From positions 1 to 64,000 of the forward strand of contig NZ_CADEPL010000025.1 in assembly GCF_902829295.1 (NCBI RefSeq): a DNA stretch of 64,000 bases. The letters are read 5' to 3'. The DNA comes from Vogesella oryzae. Lineage in GTDB: Bacteria; Pseudomonadota; Gammaproteobacteria; Burkholderiales; Chromobacteriaceae. Each line of letters opens with the position of its first letter. The first letter of the stretch is position 1. Positions 63,116 through 64,000 of the stretch are shown piece after piece. The notes beneath the pieces are model-generated. The model made no database searches. It had not been told where the DNA came from and was given only the letters and a program-made list of their open reading frames with translations. The position numbers and the translations under genes are program-made.

Positions 63116-64000
63116 ACAATTCGAGCAGCTGGACAAGGTATTGCACAACATGCTGCGTTTCGACCGCCCGGCCGATGCCGTGCTGTCGGCCTTTTTCCGC
63201 GAGAACAACAAGCTGGGTGCCAGCGATCGCCATCTGATCGCCGAGACCTCGTTTGCCTGCCTGCGCCATCTGGAACTGCTGCGCCACCTGTGTGCGCCGC
63301 GTATCAATACCCGCCGTCTGGCGCTGGCGACGCTGGTGCGTATCGGCGGCAGCAACCTGCGCGAGCTGGAGTCGGTGACCAAGGAAGGCGAAACCGAGTG
63401 GCTGGCCAGTATCAAGGGCGCCGAGTTGCCGGCCGACCTCAACGTGCGTTCCGGTCTGCCCGGCTGGGTGATCGGCATGTTGGCCGAGCAGGAAGAGGGT
63501 GAAGTGGTAGCGCTGGGCAAGGGCCTGGCCAGTGCCGCGCCGCTGGACCTGCGCGTCAACAGCCTGAAAATGCGCCGTGACGACGCGCTGGTGTACCTGC
63601 GCGATTCCGGCATCGAGTGCGAGCCGACGCCGTACTCGCCGCTGGGTATCCGCCTCAAGGGCAAGCCGGCGCTGTCCAAGCATCCGCTGTTCGTACAGGG
63701 GGCCATCGAGGTGCAGGACGAGGGCAGCCAGCTGCTGGGCCTGCTCACCGGCGCGCGCCGTGGCGAGATGGTGGTGGATTTCTGCGCCGGTGCCGGTGGC
63801 AAGACCCTGCTGCTGGGCGCGCAGATGGCCTCTACCGGACGCCTGTACGCGTTCGACGTATCGGAGAAGCGTCTGGCCAACCTCAAGCCGCGTCTGGCGC
63901 GCTCCGGCCTGTCCAATGTGCACAGCACGCTGATCGCGCACGAGAACGACACCAAGGTGAAGCGTCTGGCCGGCAAGGCTGACCGCGTGCTGGTGGATGC
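63099..64000 (+). CDS. RsmB/NOP-family RNA methyltransferase, partial (runs off the end)
   Basis: The first 300 codons are present and the gene continues past the window edge. MKVNARQFEQLDKVLHNMLR begins a NusB-like N-terminal region, and the methyltransferase domain shows APLDLRVNSLK, EVQDEGSQLLGLL, VVDFCAGAGGKTLLLGAQM (SAM motif I), LYAFDVSEKRLANLK and KADRVLVDA (end of window). Family members make 5-methylcytosine in rRNA. The ATG overlaps the DUF3108 gene by 17 bp. The catalytic Cys pair is beyond the edge, so the subfamily cannot be fixed. Confidence 0.88.
   Translation, partial: MKVNARQFEQLDKVLHNMLRFDRPADAVLSAFFRENNKLGASDRHLIAETSFACLRHLELLRHLCAPRINTRRLALATLVRIGGSNLRELESVTKEGETEWLASIKGAELPADLNVRSGLPGWVIGMLAEQEEGEVVALGKGLASAAPLDLRVNSLKMRRDDALVYLRDSGIECEPTPYSPLGIRLKGKPALSKHPLFVQGAIEVQDEGSQLLGLLTGARRGEMVVDFCAGAGGKTLLLGAQMASTGRLYAFDVSEKRLANLKPRLARSGLSNVHSTLIAHENDTKVKRLAGKADRVLVD

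Overview
The window reads as a chromosomal segment of a GC-rich betaproteobacterium. Gene order (yceD-rpmF-plsX-fabHDG-acpP-fabF; cmk-rpsA-ihfB-lapA-lapB-pyrF; purU/folD; purM/purN), protein sequences and a Neisseriales-like set of small conserved genes point to the order Neisseriales, probably Chromobacteriaceae (Vogesella/Chromobacterium-like). The genus is inference. Nearly all of it is housekeeping core genome. The only mobile-element trace is a broken IS3-family end at the extreme left.

Layout. 1-0.3 kb: IS3-family transposase tail inside a 44-bp perfect inverted repeat (possible contig-end chimera). 0.6-5.2 kb: tRNA-Ser, an aminotransferase, LemA, a DUF2520 protein, a tetrapyrrole-methylase-like protein and YceF. 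5.3-14 kb: ribosomal protein L32 and the fatty-acid synthesis cluster, followed by pabB-pabC (folate). 14-17.5 kb: tyrA, YaiI, a MazG-like protein, aroA. 17.7-25.6 kb: cmk, rpsA, ihfB, lapAB, pyrF and the heptose genes rfaE1 and hldD (lipopolysaccharide core). 25.7-30.2 kb: nrdR, ribD, an M32 carboxypeptidase. 30.3-40 kb: accessory genes (cold-shock/Excalibur fusion, MocR-LysE-racemase divergon, Nudix-thioredoxin pair), then purU and folD. 40.2-40.7 kb: a Pro-Arg-His-His tRNA operon. 40.7-49 kb: regulators (GntR, a PAS sensor kinase with FixJ-like regulator, and a STAS plus REC-PP2C-HATPase partner-switching pair). 49-54.1 kb: a fructose PTS operon whose first gene is a chimera. 54.2-64 kb: isochorismatase-like enzyme, a candidate sigma-54 small RNA, MutT-ThiE, Hda, PurM, PurN, DUF3108, and the start of an RsmB/NOP-type methyltransferase.

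Three things stand out. First, a short motif, core TTGGCCGC and commonly AGGTTGGCCGCA or CGTTGGCCGCA, occurs at least 70 times by eye on both strands, about once per kb, in every frame and between genes. Several copies are inverted pairs that form terminator-like hairpins. This is how DNA uptake sequences look in Neisseriaceae and Pasteurellaceae, but the motif is none of the published dialects I know. Second, the first gene of the fru operon is an in-frame fusion of the N-terminal ~137 residues of a D-lactate dehydrogenase-type FAD domain to the end of the HPr domain plus a complete enzyme I, so EIIA-Fru and FPr are missing. Third, a near-perfect sigma-54 promoter at 55137-55153 points into a ~140-nt gene-free stretch with strong hairpins that share one loop sequence and end in a terminator, a candidate unannotated small RNA.
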